Below are positions 1 through 5,992 of a DNA stretch of 14,417 nucleotides, piece by piece; position 1 is the first letter of the stretch, and every line of letters starts with the position of its first letter. The translations under genes were made by a program, and so were the position numbers. Below the pieces are notes generated by a model. The model saw only the letters and a program-made list of their open reading frames with translations, did not search any database and was not told where the DNA came from. This DNA comes from Opitutia bacterium UBA3151 (GTDB lineage Bacteria > Verrucomicrobiota > Verrucomicrobiia > Opitutales > Seribacteraceae), in the NCBI GenBank assembly GCA_002364975.1, contig DEYT01000011.1, positions 30,855 to 45,271 on the forward strand. The letters are read 5' to 3'.

Positions 1-11
1 CAAAGAATAGC

Positions 12-587
12 CTAGATATGGTTTACGATTTCGTCAGCCAATCCATACTCAATTGCTTCTGAGGCATTGAGGTAAAAGTCTCGATCAGTATCTTTTTGAA
101 TTTTTTCAAGCGGTTGACCCGATGTTCTAGCGAGAATACCATTCAATTCTTCTCTTAATTTTTCCATCTCTTGTGCTTGGATGTTTATGTCCACTGCGGT
201 TGCCTGCATTCTTCCCGTAATCAGTGGTTGATGGATTAAAACACGAGAATGGGGGTACAAAAACCTTTGTCCTTTTGTGGCACCGCAAAGCAAAATCGAC
301 CCCATACTTGCAGCCATTCCGGTCACCACGACTGTGATTGGAGAGCTTATTAGTTGCATCGTATCAAAGATCGCCATCCCAGCAGTGATAGAACCTCCAG
401 GGGAGTTAATATAAAAGGTTATATCTTTACCTGGGTTACTATTTTCTAAGTAAAGCAATTTTTCAGTAAGGTCTCTTGCGGATCGATCGCTGACTTCTCC
501 CCAAAGGAAAACTTTTCGACTTTCAAGGAAACTACTTTGTATTTGTTCCCCAACGGAATCACTCTTTCTTTTTTTTTCTTCGCTCAT
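12..587 (-). CDS. clpP: ATP-dependent Clp protease proteolytic subunit ClpP (divergent paralogue type)
   Basis: Serine peptidase subunit that forms a barrel with a Clp ATPase to degrade cytoplasmic proteins. From the ATG at 585-587 the protein has 191 residues, normal for ClpP. The frame can be extended upstream, but that would run through the rpiB stop and add a non-ClpP leader, so the shorter start is preferred. The catalytic triad is visible: Ser94 in GMAASMGS, His119 in RVLIHQP and Asp166 in the KDTDRD segment; NSPGG lies at 61-65. The N-terminus (EQIQSSFLESRKVFLWGEV) lacks the usual processed leader and axial segment of canonical ClpP and, from memory, looks more like chlamydial ClpP1. 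No clpX or tig is adjacent; it is the last gene seen in the suf run, 16 nt after rpiB. Codons 4-7 hold a run of nine A. The family call is very secure; the paralogue subtype is inference. Confidence 0.95.
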   Translation of the reverse strand: MSEEKKRKSDSVGEQIQSSFLESRKVFLWGEVSDRSARDLTEKLLYLENSNPGKDITFYINSPGGSITAGMAIFDTMQLISSPITVVVTGMAASMGSILLCGATKGQRFLYPHSRVLIHQPLITGRMQATAVDINIQAQEMEKLREELNGILARTSGQPLEKIQKDTDRDFYLNASEAIEYGLADEIVNHI

Positions 588-603
588 TTTTAATATTAAA
601 TTT

Positions 604-1044
604 TCAGTTAAGCATTTGAATTCTTTCTGCATGCCGACCACCTTCGAAAGCTGAAGACATCCATGCGTCAATCATATCCTTGGCGAGTTCTAAGGAAACA
701 TGTCTTTGTCCGATTGATATCACATTTGCATGATTATGTTCTTTCGCTAACTTAGCTGTATCAATAGACCAACAAAGAGCACATCTTACTCCTTTAACCT
801 TATTTGCTGCCATTGCCTCTCCGTTACCACTTCCCCCAAGCACAATCCCAATATGGCAGGTGCCATCTGCAACAGCTTGTGCTGCTGGAGTAACAAAATC
901 AGGATAATGGCAGGATTCCTGAGAGAAAGTACCAAAGTCTTTGGTTTCATGACCTTTTTCATTGAGGAAAAACTTAATTTCTTCTTTATAAGAGAACCCC
1001 GCATGGTCTGAACCCAAAGCAATTTTGAGTGGAAACATATTCAT
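604..1044 (-). CDS. rpiB: Ribose-5-phosphate isomerase B, glutamate-type
   Basis: Interconverts ribose 5-phosphate and ribulose 5-phosphate in the non-oxidative pentose phosphate pathway. The 146-residue product carries the LacAB/RpiB hallmarks: GSDHAGF (11-17), DFGT (36-39), YPDF (47-50), GGSGNGEAMAANK (70-82) and EHNHAN (102-107). E. coli RpiB uses a catalytic Cys in a CGTGIG segment. Here that position is Gly, and the segment instead matches, from memory, the Mycobacterium-type enzyme in which a Glu in GSGNGE acts as the base; Glu76 would be that residue. Two in-frame ATGs (1042-1044 and 1036-1038) are equally plausible starts and neither has a clear ribosome binding site. The gene lies 37 nt after sufT and 16 nt before clpP. 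A related sugar-phosphate isomerase activity cannot be excluded. Confidence 0.93.
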   Translation of the reverse strand: MNMFPLKIALGSDHAGFSYKEEIKFFLNEKGHETKDFGTFSQESCHYPDFVTPAAQAVADGTCHIGIVLGGSGNGEAMAANKVKGVRCALCWSIDTAKLAKEHNHANVISIGQRHVSLELAKDMIDAWMSSAFEGGRHAERIQMLN

Positions 1045-1081
1045 GGATGGAATTAGATTGGTAATGTAATTGAATAATAGG

Positions 1082-1636
1082 TCAAATTAAGCCCAATTCC
1101 ATTTTTCCTTCTTCGGAAATAAGATCTTGATTCCAGGGTGGGTCCCAAACAATTTCAACTTCCGCGTCATCAATTCCTGGGAGTTCTAAAGTTTTTGACT
1201 TAACATCATCAGCGATAACTGGTCCCATCCCGCAACCCGGGGCAGTAAGGGTAAGATCAATAAACGCCATTCTGCCACGTTCTTCGTTCTGTTCAATTTC
1301 TACTCGGTAAATCAAGCCTAAATCCACAACATTAACAGGGATTTCAGGGTCAAAAACAGATTTCAGATTTTCTCTTATTTTATTCTCGTCAGCCGGAGAT
1401 TGGTCATCTGAAAATTTGTTGTCGACAACGAACACCTCTTGTTGTTCGCCAAGGGCATCGGCATCTTTCGAGCCAATTCTGTACATACCTTGTAGAGTCA
1501 TGACTGTGAAATTTCCACCTAAGCGATGTGTGATGGTTACTTTTTCACCTCTTCCCAAAGTGAACTCCTCACCGTGGGGGATGAGAGTGGCATTGACATC
1601 TCTTACAAGCTCAACTTCTTGCTGTGGACTGTTCAT
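1082..1636 (-). CDS. sufT: Long-form SufT iron-sulfur maturation factor (MIP18/DUF59 domain)
   Basis: Probable SufT, an accessory factor that helps load Fe-S clusters into client proteins. The 184-residue protein has two parts. The N-terminal part of about 85 residues is characteristic of the long SufT form. The MIP18/DUF59 domain (about 86-165) contains DPEIPVNVVDLGLIY (96-110), TLTAPGCGMG (129-138, with the conserved Cys135) and WDPPWNQD (164-171). The start ATG overlaps the sufD stop in an ATGA arrangement (1633-1636), which implies translational coupling and fixes the start. Its position directly after sufCBD supports a role in Fe-S assembly rather than in another DUF59 pathway such as phenylacetate oxidation. 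Confidence 0.92.
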   Translation of the reverse strand: MNSPQQEVELVRDVNATLIPHGEEFTLGRGEKVTITHRLGGNFTVMTLQGMYRIGSKDADALGEQQEVFVVDNKFSDDQSPADENKIRENLKSVFDPEIPVNVVDLGLIYRVEIEQNEERGRMAFIDLTLTAPGCGMGPVIADDVKSKTLELPGIDDAEVEIVWDPPWNQDLISEEGKMELGLI

Positions 1637-2877
1637 AAATTATTAAATCGTGATTCTATTTTATGACGAATCGACTCATTGAGTTCTTCGTCTTTAACCA
1701 TAGCAAGGATTTCGTCAAGAAAACCAAGAGCAATTAAATTCTCCGCTGATTTTTGGGGAATTCCTCTGGATCGAAGATAAAAAAGTTCTTGCTCATCGAT
1801 TTTAGAAGTTGTTGCACCATGACTGCACTTTACCTCATTTGCAAGAATCTCAAGTCCCGGAAGGGAATCTGCTTGTGCCTCATTGCTTAATAAGAGGTTT
1901 CTGTTTGTCTGGTATGCGTTTGTATTCGAAGCAGAGGGAAGAACTTTAATCATACCAGAAAAAACGGATTTTGATTTGTCGTTAAGAGCATTTTTAGAAA
2001 TTAAATTACTTCTACAATTAGGAGCGGCATGAAATTGCATTGTTCTTTGGTCAAAGAGTTGTTTTCCGCAACCCAGAAAAAGAGAAAAGTTTTCAAATTC
2101 AGCACCTTCCTCCATAAGATTACCTTTAATTTCCGTTCTACATTCGGAGGAACCTAAGTGAATCGTGGTATTGGTCACATTAGCATTTTTCCCTATCACG
2201 AAATTCTCGAATTGGTGAAGGGTTGCAATTGTCTTTGCATCTTGAATTAGAATGCGATTCAATTTTGCACCTTCACCAATCTCGGCATGCAAAATACTAC
2301 TGAGGTTACCCGAATTAGAGTCGTGGTCAGATTCGATAAATTCAATAAGCGTAATTTCTGAAAAAGGACATAATGTTAATACATTTTTTCGGAAGGATAT
2401 GCTCCCAGAGCTTGGAAGTTTATGCCTAACGGTAAAAACTTCCCGAGATTCATTTCCAGAAACAGTATTTAAAAAGAAACCATTATCAAATAGAGCAGAG
2501 GTCAGATGATAATTTGATAGCGCACCAAGACAGGGACCTTTCAAATCAATGATGTTAGAAATTTCCGAAGGAAAATCCAAAATCATTTTGTTAAGATCTT
2601 GGAATCTGGACTTGCTATGAGTGTTTGAACTTAAGGATAAGAGATCAACATCGCTATTTAATTGATTTACCTCAGACAAACTAAACCTGCTTTTGGGTGA
2701 AAAACGCCAATTTTCGTCTTTGACATTGGAGCTTTGCAGGCTCTCGAAATGATTCCAGTTTTCCATCCTGAAGTCGGCACACCAACCTGGTTCCCAAGAT
2801 CTTTCTTCAACAAAAGAAGAAAACAAATTTTGATCATCGAAAAGGGATGAAAGTGAAGGTTTATTAATGGTTTGCAT
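1633..2877 (-). CDS. sufD: Fe-S cluster assembly scaffold protein SufD
   Basis: SufB paralogue that pairs with SufB and SufC in the cytoplasmic SufBCD scaffold on which Fe-S clusters are built. The protein has 414 residues, near the usual length. The N-terminal half (1-150) is variable. The beta-helix core and the C-terminal helical domain are recognisable, with the family motif KCSHGATTSKIDEQELFYLRSRG at 350-372. His353 in that motif corresponds by position to the His of E. coli SufD implicated in cluster assembly (His360), and Cys351 precedes it. It starts 24 nt after the sufB stop, without a convincing Shine-Dalgarno, and ends in a 4-nt overlap with sufT. Confidence 0.95.
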   Translation of the reverse strand: MQTINKPSLSSLFDDQNLFSSFVEERSWEPGWCADFRMENWNHFESLQSSNVKDENWRFSPKSRFSLSEVNQLNSDVDLLSLSSNTHSKSRFQDLNKMILDFPSEISNIIDLKGPCLGALSNYHLTSALFDNGFFLNTVSGNESREVFTVRHKLPSSGSISFRKNVLTLCPFSEITLIEFIESDHDSNSGNLSSILHAEIGEGAKLNRILIQDAKTIATLHQFENFVIGKNANVTNTTIHLGSSECRTEIKGNLMEEGAEFENFSLFLGCGKQLFDQRTMQFHAAPNCRSNLISKNALNDKSKSVFSGMIKVLPSASNTNAYQTNRNLLLSNEAQADSLPGLEILANEVKCSHGATTSKIDEQELFYLRSRGIPQKSAENLIALGFLDEILAMVKDEELNESIRHKIESRFNNL

Positions 2878-2901
2878 ACTAGATCTTAAATGAATCTTAA
2901 A

Positions 2902-4308
2902 CTAACCGACTGACCCCTCCATTTCTAAATCAATAAGTCTTTTAAGTTCAACACTATACTCCATAGGAAATTCTCTGATTAAATCGTTAACAAATCCGTT
3001 GACGCATAAACTCATAGCTTCAGGTTCTGAGAGTCCACGTTGTTTCATATAAAAAATTTGCTCAGCACTTACTTTTGAAACGGTAGCTTCATGTTGAACC
3101 GAATTACCATCTCCTTGAACAGAGATAGCTGGGTAGGTGTCAGTCTGGCTATCACTATTGATTAAAAGAGCGTCACATTCGGTGTTATTTTTACAATTTT
3201 TTAGATGTTTCGGCATCTTCACCAACCCACGATAAGAAGATCTGCCTTTACCAATTGAAATTGATTTTGCAATGATGTTACTACTGGTTTCTTCAGCAGC
3301 ATGAATCATTTTAGCCCCAGTATCTTGATGCTGGCCGTCATTTGCAAGGGCGATGGATAAGACTTCACCCCTAGCTTTTCTACCACGAAGAATGACACCA
3401 GGATATTTCATTGTAAGCCTTGAGCCAATATTACAATCAATCCATCTAACTTCAGCTTCTTCTTCTGCAATTGCTCTTTTCGTAACTAGGTTGAACACAT
3501 TGTTCGACCAATTTTGTACCGTAACATATTGAATTTTGGCACCCTTAAGGGCGACAAGTTCAACAACAGCACTATGTAGAGTGGAGGTTTCGAATTTAGG
3601 AGCAGTACAACCTTCCATATAGGTTACTTCTGCACCCTCATCTGCAATGATTAAAGTTCGTTCAAATTGACCAAAGTTTTCAGCATTAATTCTGAAGTAA
3701 GCTTGCAAGGGTTGAGTAAGTTTGACACCGGGAGGGATATAAATGAAGCTTCCACCGCTAAAAACAGCACTATTAAGAGCAGAGAATTTATTATCAGATG
3801 TCGGTATAACCTTACCAAACCACTTCTTGAAAATCTCTGGATAATCACTGAGCCCTTCGGTGGAACCTACAAATAGAACTCCTTCCTTTTCGAGGTCATC
3901 TTTCATTCTTGAATAGGCTGCCTCGCTATCAAATTGAGCTTCGACACCCGCAAGGAATTTTCTTTCTTGCTCAGGTATGCCTAACCTTTCAAAAGTATTT
4001 TTAATATCCTCAGGGACATCTTCCCAAGAACGGCTTGGCTGTTGTCCTTTTGCTAGGTAGTATCGAATTACATCAAAATCTATATTATTTAGATCTTCGG
4101 TGGCCCAATGGGTAGGAACTGGTTTTTTTAGAAAAGTCTGATAAGCCTTGAGTCTAAAATCTAATATCCACTTCTCTTCTTGCTTTACATCGGAAATGTA
4201 GCGAACGACCTCTTCATTCAAACCAACACCCGCATTGAATGCATAGTTCGTGTCGAAGTGAAAGTTTCCTTTCTCAGTATCAATATCAAATTCATTTGGT
4301 TGGATCAT
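2902..4308 (-). CDS. sufB: Fe-S cluster assembly scaffold protein SufB
   Basis: Main scaffold subunit of the SufBC2D complex; it accepts persulfide sulfur and carries the nascent cluster. From the ATG at 4306-4308 the product has 468 residues. This start is chosen over an in-frame upstream one (4390-4392) because it follows a good Shine-Dalgarno, leaves sufC intact, and gives the usual SufB N-terminus. EGCTAPKF (232-239) and the QHEATVSKVSAEQIFYMKQRG segment (405-425) are typical. Cys378 (in NTECDALL) and Glu407 sit at a constant 27-residue offset from the E. coli pair Cys405/Glu434, so the proposed cluster-building residues appear to be kept. It lies between sufC and sufD. Confidence 0.97.
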   Translation of the reverse strand: MIQPNEFDIDTEKGNFHFDTNYAFNAGVGLNEEVVRYISDVKQEEKWILDFRLKAYQTFLKKPVPTHWATEDLNNIDFDVIRYYLAKGQQPSRSWEDVPEDIKNTFERLGIPEQERKFLAGVEAQFDSEAAYSRMKDDLEKEGVLFVGSTEGLSDYPEIFKKWFGKVIPTSDNKFSALNSAVFSGGSFIYIPPGVKLTQPLQAYFRINAENFGQFERTLIIADEGAEVTYMEGCTAPKFETSTLHSAVVELVALKGAKIQYVTVQNWSNNVFNLVTKRAIAEEEAEVRWIDCNIGSRLTMKYPGVILRGRKARGEVLSIALANDGQHQDTGAKMIHAAEETSSNIIAKSISIGKGRSSYRGLVKMPKHLKNCKNNTECDALLINSDSQTDTYPAISVQGDGNSVQHEATVSKVSAEQIFYMKQRGLSEPEAMSLCVNGFVNDLIREFPMEYSVELKRLIDLEMEGSVG

Positions 4309-4314
4309 AAAATA

Positions 4315-4320
4315 CCTTTC
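4315..4320 (-). promoter_or_regulatory. Shine-Dalgarno of sufB
   Basis: The minus strand reads GAAAGG six bases before the sufB ATG at 4306-4308 and just after the sufC stop (4322-4324). It decides the sufB start. It is the only clear Shine-Dalgarno before a gene in this window. Confidence 0.7.
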
Positions 4321-4321
4321 A

Positions 4322-5074
4322 TTAAGCTGCAATTTCTTCCTTAATCCAATCGTATCCCTTAGTTTCAAGTTCGATTGCCAGACTTTTATCACCAGATCTT
4401 ACAATCTTTCCATCCCACATAACATGTACAACATCTGGTACGATGTATTCAAGAAGTCGTTGGTAGTGGGTGATTACTAAAATACCACGTTCTTGAGATC
4501 GGAGGTTATTCACTCCACCTGACACAATTCTTAGGGCATCAATATCAAGACCACTATCAGTTTCATCCAGAATACAATACTTGGGCTCGAGCATGCTCAT
4601 CTGCAGAATTTCGCATCTTTTCTTTTCTCCGCCCGAGAAGCCGTCATTTAAGGCCCGAGAAGTAAATTTTCGATCCATACCAAGGGCATCCATTTTGGAA
4701 TACAAAGACTTATAATACTCAACTGCTTTGATGGATTCCCCTTCAGGTAACCTTGCTTTTAGAGCGGCTCGTATAAAGTTTGCGATGCTTACACCGGGTA
4801 CTTCCACAGGATATTGGAACGCTAAAAACAAACCGAGCCTTGCGATTTCATCGGCATGTTTACCCAATATACTTTCTTGATTCATATATACCTGACCGTT
4901 GGTTACCTCGTAATCAGGGTGACCAGCTAAAACCTTAGATAAAGTACTTTTTCCGCTGCCATTAGGACCCATAATAGCGTGCACTTCTCCTTGGGGTACT
5001 TCGAGGCTGAGTTCTTTGAGAATCTGCTGGTCAGAGATACTAGCGGATAGGTTTTTGATTTTTAATGAGTTCAC
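4322..5074 (-). CDS. sufC: Fe-S assembly ATPase SufC
   Basis: ABC-type ATPase that drives conformational change in the SufBCD scaffold; it is soluble and not a transporter. All ABC motifs are present in 250 residues: Walker A GPNGSGKST (36-44), Q-loop Gln87 in AFQYPVEVPG, the SufC-type signature FSGGEKKRCEILQM (146-159), Walker B YCILDETDSGLD (166-177) and switch His203 in ITHYQRL. The start codon is GTG (5072-5074), which gives the standard N-terminus MNSLKIKNLSA; no ATG lies nearby in frame. There is no strong ribosome binding site. It begins 23 nt after the Fur-family gene and ends 13 nt before sufB. Confidence 0.97.
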   Translation of the reverse strand: MNSLKIKNLSASISDQQILKELSLEVPQGEVHAIMGPNGSGKSTLSKVLAGHPDYEVTNGQVYMNQESILGKHADEIARLGLFLAFQYPVEVPGVSIANFIRAALKARLPEGESIKAVEYYKSLYSKMDALGMDRKFTSRALNDGFSGGEKKRCEILQMSMLEPKYCILDETDSGLDIDALRIVSGGVNNLRSQERGILVITHYQRLLEYIVPDVVHVMWDGKIVRSGDKSLAIELETKGYDWIKEEIAA

Positions 5075-5097
5075 TAATTGGAGTTTCCGGGGTGATA

Positions 5098-5520
5098 TTA
5101 AGTAGTACCACTGAAAGTTAAATTGAAATCTTCAGCAATAAATCCACTCGGAAGAATAGATTTAAGCTTGCTGACATCTTTTTTGCTCAAGTTAAGGTCA
5201 TAGATGTTCCCCGAGTTCGAACATTTGAAGTGAGCATGAGGAGTTAAATTTGGGCAGTATCGTGTAGGGGATCTGTCGACATTGACTTGTCTTATCAAGG
5301 CGCATTCAACCAAGGTCTCGAGGCAGTTGTACACCGTTGCCAGTGAAATAGATGGTAGCTTTTTTCTTACACGCAGAAGAATTTCGTCTGCAGTAGGGTG
5401 ATCTTTTTTTGAAAGCAAAGTCTCATAGACACACGATCTTTGCTTGGTTGGTCTCAAACCTTTCGTCAGGAGTTTGTGATCCAAGTCTTTTTTTAATGCT
5501 TCTGTCTCTAATCTGTTCAT
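5098..5520 (-). CDS. Fur/PerR-family transcriptional regulator, atypical metal sites, first gene of the suf operon
   Basis: Metal-dependent DNA-binding repressor of the Fur superfamily, 140 residues. The winged helix-turn-helix is clear: GLRPTKQR (21-28), DHPTADEI (40-47) and recognition helix SISLATVYNCLETLVE (57-72). Aligned by eye with B. subtilis PerR, the regulatory metal ligands are retained as His41, His95, His97 and Asp108, but PerR Asp85 is replaced by Cys89 (RYCP). Of the four structural-zinc cysteines only Cys100 remains. The first CxxC reads CSNS (100-103), and the protein stops at FSGTT where the second CxxC normally begins. It leads the suf run, 23 nt before sufC, so it probably regulates Fe-S assembly and itself. 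Whether it senses iron, peroxide, haem or Fe-S status cannot be told. No Shine-Dalgarno precedes the ATG. Confidence 0.88.
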   Translation of the reverse strand: MNRLETEALKKDLDHKLLTKGLRPTKQRSCVYETLLSKKDHPTADEILLRVRKKLPSISLATVYNCLETLVECALIRQVNVDRSPTRYCPNLTPHAHFKCSNSGNIYDLNLSKKDVSKLKSILPSGFIAEDFNLTFSGTT

Positions 5521-5528
5521 TAACTAAG

Positions 5529-5556
5529 ATACTATGCAAAAGCCTACAACTTTCAA
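5529..5556 (-). promoter_or_regulatory. Candidate sigma70 promoter for the fur-suf operon
   Basis: On the minus strand TTGAAA (5556-5551) and TAGTAT (5534-5529) are 16 bases apart, an acceptable -35/-10 pair. It would give a very short or leaderless transcript for the ATG at 5520. The -35 lies inside the 18-bp palindrome. An alternative -10, TAGAAT (5577-5572), lies inside the 7-1-7 box but has only a poor -35 (TTCTTT). Which is used is not decidable by reading. Confidence 0.3.
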
Positions 5557-5562
5557 GTTGTA
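5545..5562. promoter_or_regulatory. 18-bp palindrome, candidate operator upstream of the Fur-family gene
   Basis: TACAACTTTCAAGTTGTA is an inverted repeat with two perfect 8-bp arms around a 2-bp centre, ending 24 bp before the regulator ATG. A 2-nt loop is unfavourable for an RNA hairpin, so a dimer-binding DNA site is more likely. It overlaps the candidate -35. The regulator encoded immediately downstream is the obvious candidate ligand, but this is inference. Confidence 0.5.
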
Positions 5563-5563
5563 A

Positions 5564-5578
5564 TTGGAATTATTCTAA
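5564..5578. promoter_or_regulatory. Candidate 7-1-7 Fur/PerR-like box
   Basis: The minus strand reads TTAGAATAATTCCAA: two 7-base arms around one central base, with one mismatched pair. It matches 11 of the 14 defined positions of the remembered Bacillus PerR box (TTATAATNATTATAA), including the AATNATT core. It begins 43 bp upstream of the regulator ATG and overlaps a TAGAAT -10-like hexamer. The surroundings are AT-rich, so chance similarity is possible. Confidence 0.45.
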
Positions 5579-5619
5579 ATTAAACAGATTTATAAAAGAA
5601 TAATTAAATTTCTAAAATT

Positions 5620-5880
5620 TCAATAATCGGTAAAAGTGAACAATCCCCAAAGAAAAGTTGTCTTGGAACCAGAAAAGTTTTGGCGGGAGATTACTTCTTC
5701 AGAACTTAGGTGTAGACTACCTACTTCTATAGGTGCATAGGATTTTCGCTCGTGGGTAACAGCACCCATAACATTATATTTTTCAGAAGTGCCAAACTTC
5801 TTGAAAAAACAACCTTGTGAGATAAGAGCAAAGCAAAGTATGAAAACTGCAATAAAGGTGCGAAAATAAGGCTTAAGCAT
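5620..5880 (-). CDS. Small putative lipoprotein of unknown function
   Basis: An 86-residue protein with an N-terminal hydrophobic signal (about 5-21) ending in LISQGC, so Cys24 is a candidate lipidation site. The lipobox is not ideal: Ser and Gln occupy positions -3 and -2. The mature part of about 63 residues is short and mildly basic near the start (FFKKFGTSEKY), with no domain I recognise. It ends in a hydrophobic, aromatic tail, TTFLWGLFTFTDY (74-86). It is transcribed divergently from glyS and lies 99 bp upstream of the Fur-family gene on the same strand, with that gene's operators between, so it is probably a separate unit. The start ATG has no Shine-Dalgarno. It is real on the strength of the signal sequence; function unknown. 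Confidence 0.7.
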   Translation of the reverse strand: MLKPYFRTFIAVFILCFALISQGCFFKKFGTSEKYNVMGAVTHERKSYAPIEVGSLHLSSEEVISRQNFSGSKTTFLWGLFTFTDY

Positions 5881-5992
5881 GAAGATTAAGAAAATTCTAA
5901 TTTCTGCCTAAGTCAACGAGCAATTTAAAGGTTTGAAGAGACTTTAATTGATTGTCCAAATCACGATTTTCAATTACTTACCAACAGAACAC
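5881..5992. other. Divergent intergenic region between the lipoprotein gene and glyS
   Basis: About 112 bp that must hold promoters in both directions. On the minus strand TAGAAT (5899-5894) is a plausible -10 for the lipoprotein gene, with a weak TTGCTC 18 bases upstream. I see no convincing plus-strand promoter for glyS, no T-box-like leader and no strong hairpin. Confidence 0.4.

Noticed and set aside
588..671. N-terminal extension of clpP by 28 residues
   Set aside because: It would overlap the end of rpiB and adds sequence unlike any ClpP; the ATG at 585-587 gives normal length.
4309..4392. Longer sufB start overlapping the end of sufC
   Set aside because: The ATG at 4306-4308 has a good Shine-Dalgarno and gives the usual SufB N-terminus; the extension is antisense-free but is simply sufC sequence read in another frame.
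5948..5992. TTG start extending glyS by 15 residues
   Set aside because: The added residues are atypical for GlyRS and the ATG at 5993 matches the family N-terminus.
5881..5992. Possible T-box or other leader riboswitch for glyS
   Set aside because: The leader is too short, with no conserved T-box sequence and no terminator or antiterminator pair.
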